Shown: piece after piece, positions 1 through 9,375 of the stretch
Layout: each line of letters begins with the position of its first letter
Position numbering within the stretch: position 1 is the stretch's first letter
The notes under the pieces: model-generated
Database searches by the model: none
What the model saw: only the letters and a program-made list of their open reading frames with translations
What the model was told of the DNA's origin: nothing
Source: Methylomonas sp.
Lineage (GTDB): Bacteria > Pseudomonadota > Gammaproteobacteria > Methylococcales > Methylomonadaceae
Reading direction: 5' to 3'
Assembly: GCA_026989395.1 (NCBI GenBank)
Contig: JALSJK010000105.1
Coordinates: forward strand, 1 to 60,235
DNA length: 60,235 nt
Position numbers and translations under genes: made by a program

Positions 1-124
1 AACAGGCTTGTACAAACTTCTTCGACAACCTCGATGAGCATCATGCTCCTTTGCGTGCATTGTTGAATGAAAAGTTTCAGATTATTGAGGGCAAAGCCGG
101 GTATTCTTGATCGTGGATAGTATA
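1..124 (+). mobile_element. 3' end of an insertion sequence (transposase C-terminus), left copy
   Basis: This stretch is identical, base for base, to the reverse complement of 60110-60233. Frame 3-110 reads through 35 residues ending in KFQIIEGKAGYS and a TGA stop, with the tail NFFDNLDEHHAPLRALL typical in style of an IS transposase C-terminus. The two copies diverge right after a shared TATA, which fits an element that inserts at and duplicates TA, as IS630/Tc1-type elements do. The family assignment is inference; only about 36 codons are visible. Confidence 0.75.
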
Positions 125-898
125 ATAGTGCTAAGCATCATTCTTCTAACAACTGTCATGGCCGGTTTTTTGATAGCTAAACCCCGCACAAGCAAGGACT
201 TTAAAGCGCAAACTTACCATTCGCCACAAGGTGGCACCCTTCCTTATCAGATATATATTCCTGAAAACCCAGGAAGCAACGAATTATATCCGTTAGTCAT
301 TTTTTTGCATGGCTCGGGTCAAAGAGGAAATGATAATGCTAATCAATTATTACTTGGAGTGAGAGACATTCGCTTATTCTCAATTCAACAGAGTAAGCCG
401 GCTATTATTATTGCGCCGCAAATTCCACATCATGATCAATGGGTTAATATTTCTGCAAATTCTCATCCCACTGATAACTCTGGTCTACCAACAGTCTCTA
501 TGAAACTTACAATTGATTTAATGAACCATATCATTAAAACATTACCGATTGATAAAAACAGAATCTATGTGACAGGATTATCCATAGGAGGATTTGGAAC
601 CTGGGATTTGATTCAAAGGTTTCCCGATACTTTTGCAGCAGCAATACCTGTTTGCGGCGGCGGCAATAAAAATAAGGCTGAACAAATCAAACATATCCCG
701 ATTTGGGCCTTTCATGGAGATAAAGACAGGATAGTCGACCCAAACCGATCTCGGGAAATGATATCAGCCATCAAAAAAGCCGGGGGGAATCCAAATTACA
801 CTGAATATAAAAATGTTGCGCATGATACCTGGACGGCAACTTATTCAGATGAAAATGTATTGAAGTGGTTTTTCTCACAAAAAAAATCAACATACTGA
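107..898 (+). CDS. alpha/beta hydrolase (esterase / prolyl-oligopeptidase-like), 5' end uncertain
   Basis: Probable secreted or membrane-anchored esterase of the PHB-depolymerase/prolyl-oligopeptidase-like group. An oxyanion-loop HGSGQRG lies near residues 68-74, the nucleophile elbow GLSIGG gives Ser about 159, and HGDKD (about 203-207) and NVAHD (His about 239) supply the acid and base of the triad. A hydrophobic stretch at residues 6-23 looks like a signal peptide or anchor. The open frame starts at a TTG inside the left IS copy. A GTG at 128 and an ATG at 158 are the first host starts, so the IS may have removed the original start. No operon partner is visible. Substrate unknown. Confidence 0.75.
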   Translation: MIVDSIIVLSIILLTTVMAGFLIAKPRTSKDFKAQTYHSPQGGTLPYQIYIPENPGSNELYPLVIFLHGSGQRGNDNANQLLLGVRDIRLFSIQQSKPAIIIAPQIPHHDQWVNISANSHPTDNSGLPTVSMKLTIDLMNHIIKTLPIDKNRIYVTGLSIGGFGTWDLIQRFPDTFAAAIPVCGGGNKNKAEQIKHIPIWAFHGDKDRIVDPNRSREMISAIKKAGGNPNYTEYKNVAHDTWTATYSDENVLKWFFSQKKSTY

Positions 899-1040
899 AT
901 TATATTGGTTTTTTATTCTGTTTTTATCATTAATGCCGTATTCCTCAAGATTCTTGAACAAATTCTAAAGCTTTTTTTGCAACATTCTTATCTCACTTTA
1001 GTCTATTGGAAATTAGGCCATTGAAAACCGAGCATAATCC

Positions 1041-1937
1041 ATGAATATCTTAATAACTGGTGGAACTGGATTTATTGGCAGAAAACTATGTCAGTCTTTG
1101 ATAAGCAAAGGACATAATTTAACCGTACTCAGCAGAAAACCAGAAAAAGTTCCTGCTCTATGTGGCAATCAAGTTCAAGCTCTTGGTGATCTAAACAACC
1201 TCAGTGAGAAAAGCCACTTTGACAGCATTATTAATTTAGCAGGTGAAGGCATTGTCGATGCACGATGGAGTAAAAAAAGAAAACAAATCCTGATTGATAG
1301 TAGAATTAAAGTAACAGAGCAATTAATTGCTTTTATCAACAAAGCACAGCAAAAACCTTCGGTATTAATCAGTAGCTCAGCAGTAGGTTATTATGGCAAT
1401 CAAGGCCCAAAAATTCTGACAGAAAATTCTATGGCAATAAATGATAATTTTGCCCACCAACTTTGTACTTTGTGGGAAGAAAGTGCAATAAAAGCAGAAG
1501 ATTTTGGTCTTCGAGTTTGTATTTTGAGAACTGGACTGGTAATTGGCAATGACGGTGGTTTTTTGGCAAAAATGCTGCCCTTCTTTAAACTCGGTCTCGG
1601 AGGAAAAATAGCTAATGGCCAACAATGGATGTCATGGATACACCGTGCAGATTTAATCGAAATTATCACCAAGATGTTGGATTCGCCAGATATGAAAGGT
1701 ATTTATAATAGTACCGCACCTAACCCAGTCAGCAATCAGGAATTCACCGACTGCCTTGCAAAAAAACTTCATCGCCCAGCTATCTTCTCTGTCCCAGCAT
1801 TTATCCTAAAACCCATGCTGGGTGAAATGGCCGATTTGTTACTCGGCGGTCAACGAGTTATTCCTGCCCGTCTTCAAGAGATTAATTTTCAATTTCAATT
1901 TAACACACTTGATGAGGCGCTTAATGATGTCTTATGA
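1041..1937 (+). CDS. TIGR01777 family NAD(P)-binding epimerase-like protein (YfcH type)
   Basis: An extended short-chain dehydrogenase-like protein of 298 residues, the usual length of the family. The Rossmann motif GGTGFIG is at residues 7-13, SSSAVGYYG near 110-118 is the family signature, and the C-terminus (GEMADLLLGGQRVIPARL) is the DUF1731 domain characteristic of TIGR01777 proteins. The family has no firmly assigned substrate; E. coli YfcH is the relative. The ATG at 1041 is well placed. The 3' end overlaps the start of the next gene by about 14 bp, so the two are probably co-transcribed. Confidence 0.88.
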   Translation: MNILITGGTGFIGRKLCQSLISKGHNLTVLSRKPEKVPALCGNQVQALGDLNNLSEKSHFDSIINLAGEGIVDARWSKKRKQILIDSRIKVTEQLIAFINKAQQKPSVLISSSAVGYYGNQGPKILTENSMAINDNFAHQLCTLWEESAIKAEDFGLRVCILRTGLVIGNDGGFLAKMLPFFKLGLGGKIANGQQWMSWIHRADLIEIITKMLDSPDMKGIYNSTAPNPVSNQEFTDCLAKKLHRPAIFSVPAFILKPMLGEMADLLLGGQRVIPARLQEINFQFQFNTLDEALNDVL

Positions 1938-2349
1938 ATTACCTATTACTGGTGGATGTCTGTGCAGCCAGGTACGCTACCGCATTACAGCCAAACCGAT
2001 TGGATCAGGAAATTGCCATTGCAGAACTTGTCAGAAATCTTCTGGATCCGCTTATCTACCGGTATTATTTGTGCTTTCAAATGCCTTGGAAATTGAAGGT
2101 CTATACAAAGAATTCCCATCGGTTGCAGCCAGTGGTAACACAGTTTATCGTGGCTTTTGTCCGAACTGTGGCGCCGCTTTATTTGGCAGAAATATCGGCC
2201 ATCCTGAACTCCGCCCGGTATCAGCTGCCTCACTTGATGATCCCTCTGTCTATGAGCCTCATGTTGATTTTTGGGTCTGCGATGCCCAGCCTTGGGATTA
2301 CATGAATCCTGAGCTGGAAAAATTTCAACAAAATGCCGAGCACTTTTAA
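1924..2349 (+). CDS. GFA family (glutathione-dependent formaldehyde-activating-like) zinc protein
   Basis: A small (141-residue) GFA/CENP-V domain protein. The zinc ligand pattern is complete: GGCLC near residue 11-14, CHCRTC near 36-41 and CPNCG near 91-95. The family is named after an enzyme said to speed the glutathione-formaldehyde adduct reaction, but most members have unknown function, so formaldehyde handling here is only a possibility. Start chosen at the ATG-ATG doublet at 1924/1927, which overlaps the stop of the upstream epimerase-like gene. A longer open frame reaching back to 1822 lies inside that gene and is not credible. Confidence 0.85.
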   Translation: MMSYELPITGGCLCSQVRYRITAKPIGSGNCHCRTCQKSSGSAYLPVLFVLSNALEIEGLYKEFPSVAASGNTVYRGFCPNCGAALFGRNIGHPELRPVSAASLDDPSVYEPHVDFWVCDAQPWDYMNPELEKFQQNAEHF

Positions 2350-2410
2350 CTAAAACTTGAACCCGTGATTTCAATGCGGATAACAGGGGGCAAGAGATTG
2401 GTTTAGGAAC

Positions 2411-2447
2411 GAGCACAGGATTTGAAAAAATCTTGCCGCCTGTGCCG
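2411..2447. terminator. hairpin between convergent genes, possible bidirectional terminator
   Basis: GCACAGG (2413-2419) pairs with CCTGTGC (2439-2445), and inside it GATTT pairs with AAATC around a GAAA loop. It lies between the convergent GFA and ubiB genes. There is no long T-tract, so termination is inferred mainly from position. Confidence 0.35.
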
Positions 2448-2462
2448 CAATGAAATTCCCGA

Positions 2463-4010
2463 TCAGGTAAAAATCACTGCAAAACTGATCATTGCTGCGC
2501 TGGCTAGAATTGCCAGAATGGTATTTTTATGATTCTGCTTCATTTGTTCACGCATTAATTGCAATTCCTGATTATGAATTTGCATCTGCTCTTTAGCATG
2601 AGAAGCATCATTGAGTACGCGAAAAACCAATGCTGGCGCTTCCGGTATTTGTTCAGCCAGCTCAGGAAATTGCTTGATAAATTTTTCAATTTTCGCTTTT
2701 GGCCCGACCCGCTCCTTAAACCAGTTTTCCAAGAAAGGTTTGGCTGTTTGCCACAAATCCAGATCTGGATAAAGCTGGCGTCCCAGACCTTCAATATTCA
2801 GCAAGGTTTTTTGCAATAAAACCAGTTGTGGTTGTACAGTCATATCAAAACGCCGCGCGGTCTGAAACAAGCGTAACAACAAATGGCCAAAGGAAATGTC
2901 CTTCAACGGTTTTTCAAAAATTGGCTCACAAACACTGCGAATGGCGGATTCAAATTCTTCAACCCGAGTGGAACTCGGCACCCAACCTGATTCCACATGC
3001 ATTTCTGCAACCCGGCGATAATCCCGATTAAAAAATGCCATGAAATTTTCAGCCAGATAATGTTGATCCGAAGGCGACAAAGTGCCGACAATACCAAAAT
3101 CCACAGCCAAATATTTTGCTGGCAGTTCGACAAAAATATTACCTGGATGCATATCAGCATGGAAAAAATTATCCCTGAAAACCTGGGTAAAGAAAATTTC
3201 CACCCCACGTTCAGCCAACAACTTGAAATCGGCATTTCCTTCACGCAGTTGATCAATTTCACCTATGGGTATCCCATAAATTCTTTCCATAACCATGACT
3301 TTTTTTCGGGTCAATGGCCAATGAACTTCGGGAATATAAATCGATTCGGAATCTTCAAAATTACGCCGTAATTTATTGGCGTTGGCAGCCTCCCTGACTA
3401 AATCAAGTTCATCCATCAATGTTTTTTCAAACTCAGCAACTACTTCAATGGCGCGCAGCCTTTTGGCATCATCCCAAAATCTTTCTGCCAATCTTGCCAG
3501 TTCATAAAGCAAACCGACATCTGACAAAATACGTTTTTCAACATCAGGCCGTAATACCTTAACAATGACATTCTCACCATTATGCAATACGGCTGAATGA
3601 ACCTGCGCAATCGAAGCGGATGCCAACGGATCACTATCAAATTGAGAAAAAGCCTCTGTTAAAGACTGGGCCAATTCAGACTCAATAATCGCTTTGGCTT
3701 CTTCATTAGGGAACGGTGGAACCTTGTCCTGAAGTTTGACTAGCTCATCGGCTATATCCTCGGGCAATAAATCTTTCCGGGTTGACAAAGCCTGACCAAA
3801 TTTAACAAAAATAGGACCCAGGTCTTCCAAAGCCTTGCGGATTCGAATTGCTCGGGATTCAGGCTGCTTCGTTGCCCAATAATAAGGAGAAAAAACCACG
3901 AGAAAGCGGATAGGACGAAACAAATGCGTTTTGAGTACAATTTCATCCAATCCATGAAACATCAAAATCCAATTGATTCTGATTAAACGCAATAATAGCT
4001 TCGGGTGCAT
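2463..4010 (-). CDS. ubiB: UbiB, ABC1/ADCK-type atypical kinase for ubiquinone biosynthesis
   Basis: Membrane-associated ATPase of the UbiB/Coq8 family that supports the ubiquinone biosynthesis complex. Family hallmarks seen: KFGQ near residue 70 (the KxGQ motif), ASASIAQVH (the Ala-rich loop region), [10 protein letters not shown] (catalytic loop) and VDFGIVG (metal-binding DFG). Two hydrophobic C-terminal segments fit the usual membrane anchor. Length 515 is slightly shorter than the E. coli protein. It is the third gene of the minus-strand run ubiE-ubiJ-ubiB, the conserved gammaproteobacterial order, 57 bp after ubiJ. Confidence 0.93.
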   Translation of the reverse strand: MHPKLLLRLIRINWILMFHGLDEIVLKTHLFRPIRFLVVFSPYYWATKQPESRAIRIRKALEDLGPIFVKFGQALSTRKDLLPEDIADELVKLQDKVPPFPNEEAKAIIESELAQSLTEAFSQFDSDPLASASIAQVHSAVLHNGENVIVKVLRPDVEKRILSDVGLLYELARLAERFWDDAKRLRAIEVVAEFEKTLMDELDLVREAANANKLRRNFEDSESIYIPEVHWPLTRKKVMVMERIYGIPIGEIDQLREGNADFKLLAERGVEIFFTQVFRDNFFHADMHPGNIFVELPAKYLAVDFGIVGTLSPSDQHYLAENFMAFFNRDYRRVAEMHVESGWVPSSTRVEEFESAIRSVCEPIFEKPLKDISFGHLLLRLFQTARRFDMTVQPQLVLLQKTLLNIEGLGRQLYPDLDLWQTAKPFLENWFKERVGPKAKIEKFIKQFPELAEQIPEAPALVFRVLNDASHAKEQMQIHNQELQLMREQMKQNHKNTILAILASAAMISFAVIFT

Positions 4011-4067
4011 TAATTATTACCTGAAAAATGGTTATGCGGAATGTGTAACTATTCCACCAGTTAATTA

Positions 4068-4709
4068 TTATTTCTGAAGTTCAAGAGGAAGCATTGTTTC
4101 GGAATAAGTAGTTTTTAATCGCTCCACTCTTTGAGCTAAGCGGTCAAAATCAGACCTGATTTCATCAACCTGCCGATAAAAAATTTCAAGCTCAGGCCCT
4201 ACGGGGGAATCTTTAGCTTCATCCTGAATATACTCAGTAATATTCAGCTTCAATGTTTCCAGAGCATCATCAGTCCAGCGCTTTCCACCACGAAAAAACT
4301 GGCCGATTTTATGTGCGACAATGTCACCAGTGAAATGGGATAATTTCTCTTCAAGGTCAATATCTAATTGCTCAAATAATGCCTGAAATTTTCTGCCGGT
4401 TCTTGTATCTCCTTCAATTTTAACTTCTCCGGAAAACACTGAACGCATCGGTTTTGAGCTGACTCCCATCATTCCCAATGCAAACAAAGAGCCGGTTATT
4501 CTGGTATCTGGCTCGTCAAGAAACTGCTCCAGCACCTGAATACGAGTTTCAGTTGGACATAAATAAAGTGTCGCATCAAAAGGCTCAATAGTTATAGCGA
4601 CGACCTTCCCCGCCAAAGGTTCTAAAAACAATTCAACATCTTCATCCAGTGCCAAATATTGATTTAATGCAGTTTCCAAGGCACTGGCCAATAAAGCTTT
4701 AATCAACAT
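4068..4709 (-). CDS. ubiJ: UbiJ, SCP2-domain ubiquinone biosynthesis accessory factor
   Basis: A 213-residue SCP2-like lipid-binding protein; UbiJ with UbiK organises the soluble complex that carries hydrophobic ubiquinone intermediates. The N-terminal SCP2 fold is visible (LEPLAGKVVAITIEPFDATL, then the glycine-rich GSLFALGMMG and FSGEVKIEGD), followed by a charged helical tail ending in a probable coiled coil (REVDEIRSDFDRLAQRVERL-like heptads). Its place exactly between ubiE and ubiB, 3 bp from ubiE, is the canonical arrangement and decides the identification. Confidence 0.9.
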   Translation of the reverse strand: MLIKALLASALETALNQYLALDEDVELFLEPLAGKVVAITIEPFDATLYLCPTETRIQVLEQFLDEPDTRITGSLFALGMMGVSSKPMRSVFSGEVKIEGDTRTGRKFQALFEQLDIDLEEKLSHFTGDIVAHKIGQFFRGGKRWTDDALETLKLNITEYIQDEAKDSPVGPELEIFYRQVDEIRSDFDRLAQRVERLKTTYSETMLPLELQK

Positions 4710-4712
4710 CAG

Positions 4713-5465
4713 TTAAAATTTATAACCTCGATGAACTGCGACAATTCCATTGGTCAAATTAAAATATTCACAACGTTCAAGACCGGCATTTTCCATCATT
4801 GTTTTTAATTCGTCCTGCTTGGGATGCATACGAATTGATTCAGCCAAATAACGATAACTGTTCGCATCTTTAGCAACAATTTCGCCTACTCTGGGCAGCA
4901 CATTAAATGAATAAAAGTCATAAACTTTTTCTGTAATTTTATCTGTAGGATGGGAAAATTCCAGTACTATCACTCGTCCGCCCGGTTTTAATACCCGAGC
5001 CATCGAACGTAATGCGGCATCTTTATCGGTAACATTTCTCAACCCAAAAGCAATACATACACAATCAAAACTGTTATCTTCAAAAGGCAAACATTCCGCA
5101 TTAACCTGGGCATAACTGACATTGCCAAGCAAGCCGTTGTCAATCAACCGATCACGACCTGCTGTCAGCATTGAAGCGTTAATATCCGCCAACACAATTC
5201 GTCCAGTTTTACCCGTACGCTTGGAAAACAAGGTTGTTAAATCGCCGGTACCTCCAGCCAGATCCAAAACAGCATCACCTTCTCTGACATTGCTTAACTG
5301 TACAGCGATCCGTTTCCAGATTCGATGAATGCCAAGCGACATTAGGTCATTCATCACATCATATTTATTAGCAACTGAATCAAAAACATCTCGAACCAGT
5401 TCAACTTTTTGTTCCTTTGGTACTTCTTTAAACCCAAAATGGGTGGTATTTGTATTTTCTGTCAT
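4713..5465 (-). CDS. ubiE: UbiE, demethylmenaquinone/2-octaprenyl-benzoquinol C-methyltransferase
   Basis: Class I SAM-dependent methyltransferase of 250 residues carrying out the C-methylation step of ubiquinone (and, where present, menaquinone) synthesis. The N-terminus [13 protein letters not shown] and the SAM-binding motif [12 protein letters not shown] are diagnostic, as are [13 protein letters not shown] and LEFSHPTD. The C-terminus [11 protein letters not shown] matches the family. It is the first of the ubiE-ubiJ-ubiB run and follows the DUF971 gene by 14 bp, so it may be read together with the hslVU genes upstream. Confidence 0.95.
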   Translation of the reverse strand: MTENTNTTHFGFKEVPKEQKVELVRDVFDSVANKYDVMNDLMSLGIHRIWKRIAVQLSNVREGDAVLDLAGGTGDLTTLFSKRTGKTGRIVLADINASMLTAGRDRLIDNGLLGNVSYAQVNAECLPFEDNSFDCVCIAFGLRNVTDKDAALRSMARVLKPGGRVIVLEFSHPTDKITEKVYDFYSFNVLPRVGEIVAKDANSYRYLAESIRMHPKQDELKTMMENAGLERCEYFNLTNGIVAVHRGYKF

Positions 5466-5479
5466 TATGTTTGAAATGG

Positions 5480-5869
5480 CTAAATGTTTGTCGTTGTTTT
5501 ACGCTGATGGCCTGACAGCTCCAAACGAAGCAAATAGTCAGTCCATAAAGATTGATAATCTTTCCCCAGCATGTATAACAAGTCCCAAGTATAAATACCG
5601 GTTTCATGACCATCACTGAATTTTGGGGCAATACCATAATTACCTACTGGTTTGATGGTTTCTATCAAAACATCTTCCTTGCCTATCTGCAAAACCTCTT
5701 GGCCAGGCGCATGTCCCAATGCTTCGGCAGAAGGGGTAAAAACACGCAAATATTCGTAAGGAAGTTGGAAAACAGCCCCATCATCAAAACTGATTTCCAA
5801 AAATCTGGAAACCTGATGTAATTTGATTTCTGTCGGAACTGAACCAATGGCAGGCGGTTTTAAACGCAT
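5480..5869 (-). CDS. DUF971 family protein (gamma-butyrobetaine hydroxylase N-terminal-like)
   Basis: A 129-residue single-domain protein of the DUF971 family, which is found alone in proteobacteria and as the N-terminal domain of gamma-butyrobetaine hydroxylases. Recognised by [38 protein letters not shown] and the closing WDLLYMLG pattern. Stand-alone members have been linked to iron-sulfur or metal handling, but the role is not settled. It sits between hslU (5 bp gap) and ubiE (14 bp gap), a neighbourhood common in gammaproteobacteria. Confidence 0.88.
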   Translation of the reverse strand: MRLKPPAIGSVPTEIKLHQVSRFLEISFDDGAVFQLPYEYLRVFTPSAEALGHAPGQEVLQIGKEDVLIETIKPVGNYGIAPKFSDGHETGIYTWDLLYMLGKDYQSLWTDYLLRLELSGHQRKTTTNI

Positions 5870-5874
5870 AAAAA

Positions 5875-7200
5875 CTATAAAATGTACCGACTCAAATCTT
5901 CATCTTCTGCAAATTCTGTCAGATTTTCATCTACATATTTTGCATCGATGATGACATTTTTAGTTTCCAGATCAGGCGCTTCAAAAGAAATGCCTTCCAG
6001 CAATCGTTCTAAAATAGTATGCAACCTCCTGGCTCCGATATTCTCGGTGGTTTCGTTAACCTGAAAACCTAACTCGGCAATACGTTGAATGCCATTATCT
6101 GTAAAACTCAGGTTGACCCCTTCCGTTGCCAGTAATGCCATATATTGTTCAGTCAATGAAGCATCGGGTTCAGTCAGAATTTGCACAAAATCATCAGCAG
6201 AAAGCGCTTCCAGTTCTACCCGAATCGGGAAACGACCCTGAAGTTCCGGAATTAAATCAGAAGGCTTAGTTAAATGAAAAGCGCCGGAGGCAATAAACAA
6301 AATATGATCGGTCTTAATCATACCGTACTTGGTACTGACTGTACTGCCTTCCACCAGTGGCAGCAAATCTCGCTGGACGCCTTCCCGTGATACTTCGCCA
6401 CCACCGCCTCCCAGATCAGAACGCTTGCAAACCTTATCAATTTCATCCAGAAACACAATACCATTTTGCTCAACAGCCGTTACCGCATTGTGCTTAATTT
6501 CATCCTCATTAACCAGTTTCAAAGCTTCTTCTTCCTGCAAAACCTTCATGGCTTCCTTGATTTTTAATTTGCGGGTCTTGGTTTTCTGGCTACCAATATT
6601 CTGAAACATTCCTTGTAACTGGCTGGTCATTTCTTCCATCCCCGGGGGGGCCATAATTTCAACACCAATAGACGGTGCTCTGACATCTACTTCAATTTCC
6701 TTATCATCAAAACTCCCTTCCCTTAATTTTTTGCGCATTTTTTGCCGGGTATTTTGTTCAGATTCAGATAGCATACCGCCATTGGCGCTGGGTAATAATA
6801 TATCCAGCACTCTTTCTTCCGCCGCATCCAAAGCCCTGTTCTGAACTTTTTCCATTTCCATTTCCCGAGTCATTTTGACCGCAGTATCAACCAAATCACG
6901 AATAATGGATTCAACATCACGACCGACATAACCCACTTCAGTAAATTTTGTCGCTTCAATTTTAATGAAAGGCGCATTTGCTAATCGTGCCAGGCGCCTC
7001 GCAATCTCAGTTTTACCGACACCAGTCGGTCCAATCATTAAAATATTCTTAGGAGTGATTTCATCACGCAAATCAGGACTTACCTGGGCACGTCGCCAGC
7101 GATTCCTTAAGGCGATAGCAACAGCGCGTTTGGCATTCGACTGGCCAATAATATGTTTGTCCAGTTCATGAACGATTTCTTTGGGAGTCATTTGTGTCAT
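5875..7200 (-). CDS. hslU: HslU, ATPase subunit of the HslVU protease
   Basis: AAA+ unfoldase that feeds substrates into the HslV peptidase. Visible are the N-terminal [16 protein letters not shown], Walker [10 protein letters not shown] at about 57-65, the GYVGRD pore loop, Walker [10 protein letters not shown], sensor region FIASGAFH and the conserved C-terminal SRYIL that docks into HslV. Length 441 equals the family norm. It lies 8 bp downstream of hslV in one operon. Confidence 0.97.
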   Translation of the reverse strand: MTQMTPKEIVHELDKHIIGQSNAKRAVAIALRNRWRRAQVSPDLRDEITPKNILMIGPTGVGKTEIARRLARLANAPFIKIEATKFTEVGYVGRDVESIIRDLVDTAVKMTREMEMEKVQNRALDAAEERVLDILLPSANGGMLSESEQNTRQKMRKKLREGSFDDKEIEVDVRAPSIGVEIMAPPGMEEMTSQLQGMFQNIGSQKTKTRKLKIKEAMKVLQEEEALKLVNEDEIKHNAVTAVEQNGIVFLDEIDKVCKRSDLGGGGGEVSREGVQRDLLPLVEGSTVSTKYGMIKTDHILFIASGAFHLTKPSDLIPELQGRFPIRVELEALSADDFVQILTEPDASLTEQYMALLATEGVNLSFTDNGIQRIAELGFQVNETTENIGARRLHTILERLLEGISFEAPDLETKNVIIDAKYVDENLTEFAEDEDLSRYIL

Positions 7201-7208
7201 ATTCTGTT

Positions 7209-7757
7209 TTACTCTTGCGGTTCCGCGTCTAATTCTTCAATTCTGAGATTGTGATTGGTATAAATACAAATATCACCAGCAATATTCAAAGCTTTCTCAA
7301 CAATATCTCGGGCGCTCATTTCTGTATTTTCCAACAAAGCCCTGGCAGCTGATTGCGCAAAAGGACCACCTGAACCAATAGCAATCAAATTTTGTTCCGG
7401 CTCGATCACATCGCCAGTCCCGGAAATAATCAATGACGTTTTAACATCGGCGATCGCCAGTAATGCTTCCAGCCGTCTTAATGCACGATCAGTTCGCCAA
7501 TCTTTGGCCATTTCAACAGCAGCACGAGTTAAATTGCCCCGGTGTTTTTCCAATTTGCCTTCAAAATGTTCGAATAATGTAAAAGCATCAGCTGTCGCCC
7601 CTGCAAAGCCAGCAATTACCTTATCGTGATAGAGACGCCGCACTTTTCGCGCATTGCCTTTCATGACGGTATTACCTAGGGTTACTTGTCCATCACCACC
7701 TATAACAACTTTATTGCCACGGCGCACAGAAAGAATAGTTGTTCCTCTAAATTCCAC
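7209..7757 (-). CDS. hslV: HslV, threonine peptidase subunit of HslVU
   Basis: Proteasome-beta-like peptidase of 182 residues. The catalytic N-terminal pair TT follows a short leader MEFRG, so a five-residue propeptide must be removed to expose the active Thr; many gammaproteobacterial HslV proteins instead begin MTT. Other signatures: [20 protein letters not shown] and [16 protein letters not shown]. The start is a GTG at 7757; no later start could give MTT. First gene of hslV-hslU-DUF971(-ubiEJB). Confidence 0.96.
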   Translation of the reverse strand: MEFRGTTILSVRRGNKVVIGGDGQVTLGNTVMKGNARKVRRLYHDKVIAGFAGATADAFTLFEHFEGKLEKHRGNLTRAAVEMAKDWRTDRALRRLEALLAIADVKTSLIISGTGDVIEPEQNLIAIGSGGPFAQSAARALLENTEMSARDIVEKALNIAGDICIYTNHNLRIEELDAEPQE

Positions 7758-8432
7758 GTTTTAAACCTGAATGATTGGGTGAGAAAATCTGTTAATTTTA
7801 CATGTTTTATGTGTGGGTGAATAGGAAAAGCCTTCTCTAAAAACGAAATGAGTCTGAAAGAACCCTTTATTTCTAACCTGAATCCGTAACTTCAACAGTA
7901 AGTGTTAATGGCCAATTAAACTGAGCTAAAACTGGCCAACAATTTTGAGCCACTTTTTCAGACTTTTTTTATTGAAAATAATCTGACAAACTTTCTGAAT
8001 TTATTCAGGGAGTGTCATGAAGGAGTGGAGTGATTCATCAAATCAAAGCGTTATATAATCAAGGTCAAGGCTTATCAATACGTAAGGTAGCCGGCCAACT
8101 GGAGATTTCCAGAAATACCGTCAGCAAGTATCTAAAGCTTGATGAAACAGGGATTGCCTTACAACAAAGGGGACCAAAAAAACGATGTCTTGGGTATTAA
8201 ATCTGACATCACTGGAAAATATAAAACGATTATTGATAATAAAAAATATGTAGTGCCAACTGAAGCAAAATAAACATTTTAACTGATTGAAATATTAGGA
8301 AATTAACAATAAAAGCCGCGAAGACGGGCTAATACTGGCCCTCGCAATTATCTCATAAGTTTTTGTTTTTTCAATATTTTATATGCGCTCTCCCTGATAC
8401 TCCCAATTAAATCACTTTTTTAAATGGAAAAA
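7758..8432. other. 675-bp intergenic region with decayed IS21 remnant
   Basis: Between hslV and galU. It holds an IS21-type istA fragment (8017-8200) preceded at 7903-7951 by two similar segments (ATGGCCAATTAAACTGAGC and CTGGCCAACAATTTTGAGC) resembling the repeated ends of IS21 elements. Codons 8184-8272 form a short open tail that I do not recognise. No convincing full gene and no clear heat-shock promoter for hslV were seen. Confidence 0.6.
8017..8200 (+). pseudogene. istA fragment: N-terminal helix-turn-helix of an IS21-family transposase
   Basis: From 8030 the frame reads VIHQIKALYNQGQGLSIRKV, continuing through ISRNTVSKYL, the classic N-terminal HTH of IS21-family IstA, and stops at 8198-8200 after KKRCLGY. 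Five codons upstream in another frame (ATG at 8017: MKEWS) look like the true start, separated by what appears to be a 2-bp loss. Full-length IstA is several hundred residues, so this is a small relic. No istB follows. Confidence 0.7.
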
Positions 8433-9308
8433 TTATAAGGATAACTTTTTCAGATAGGCTTTGAACTCTTTCTTTAATTCTTTATGGATTAAAGCATGTT
8501 CTACAGTAGCAATAAGATAACCAAGCTTTGAACCACAATCATATCTGGAACCCGAAAATTCGTATGCCAAAACCGGCTCATCCTGTAATAGTGCTGAAAT
8601 GGCATCCGTTAACTGAATTTCTCCACCTGCACCTTTCCCGGTTTTTTCGATTTTGTCAAAAATAGCAGGGGTTAATATGTATCTCCCCACCACACCAAGA
8701 TTTGAAGGGGCATCTGCAGGATCTGGTTTTTCTACGATTGTTTCAATTCGGCCTAATGTCTTGGATATTTCAGTTGTTGCTACAATTCCATAACTTTTGG
8801 TTTCAGAAGGATCAACGCGTTCAACACCCAAAATACTGTTTTGTTCCTTCCTAAATAATTCGGTCATCTGCGCCATACACCCTTGGACAGGATTCTCAAT
8901 TAGATCATCAGCAAGAATAACGGCAAAAGGTTCATTATTTACCAGAGTTTTTGCACATAGTACCGCATGACCCAAACCCAATGCTTCTGCCTGTCGAATA
9001 AAAACACAGGAAATATTGGAAGGAACAATTTCTTGCACTAATTTAAGGGTTGCCGCTTTGCCTCGCTCCTCCAACTCTTTTTCCAATTCATAAGCTTTAT
9101 CGAAATGATCTGGAATAGCATTTTTGTTACGTCCAGTTACAAAAATCATTGTGTCAATGCCTGCTGCAACAGCTTCTTCGACTGCATATTGAATTAGCGG
9201 CTTATCAACAACAGGCAACATTTCTTTTGGACTAGCCTTGGTTGCAGGTAAAAATCTGGTTCCCAAACCTGCTACAGGAAAAACTGCTTTTTTAACAATT
9301 TGCTTCAT
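8433..9308 (-). CDS. galU: GalU, UTP--glucose-1-phosphate uridylyltransferase
   Basis: Makes UDP-glucose, the precursor for galactose interconversion and surface polysaccharides. The 291-residue sequence has the nucleotidyltransferase signature [35 protein letters not shown], the VILADDLI metal-binding strand and IVEKP. It is the last gene of a minus-strand set with the mannose-1-phosphate guanylyltransferase (67 bp gap) and galE, so it probably serves the same exopolysaccharide pathway. Confidence 0.95.
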   Translation of the reverse strand: MKQIVKKAVFPVAGLGTRFLPATKASPKEMLPVVDKPLIQYAVEEAVAAGIDTMIFVTGRNKNAIPDHFDKAYELEKELEERGKAATLKLVQEIVPSNISCVFIRQAEALGLGHAVLCAKTLVNNEPFAVILADDLIENPVQGCMAQMTELFRKEQNSILGVERVDPSETKSYGIVATTEISKTLGRIETIVEKPDPADAPSNLGVVGRYILTPAIFDKIEKTGKGAGGEIQLTDAISALLQDEPVLAYEFSGSRYDCGSKLGYLIATVEHALIHKELKKEFKAYLKKLSL

Positions 9309-9375
9309 GCTTAACCTTATTTATTGCTTGATATCTAAAAGTTTTTATAACAGGTTAGAGTACATTAATGGCGAA

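Noticed and set aside
1822-1923. Longer N-terminus for the GFA protein
   Set aside because: The extension lies inside the preceding gene and shows no family similarity; the ATG doublet at 1924/1927 matches the GFA start.
7758-7830. Heat-shock (sigma-32) promoter before hslV
   Set aside because: No sequence close to CTTGAAA with a properly spaced CCCCAT-type element was found.
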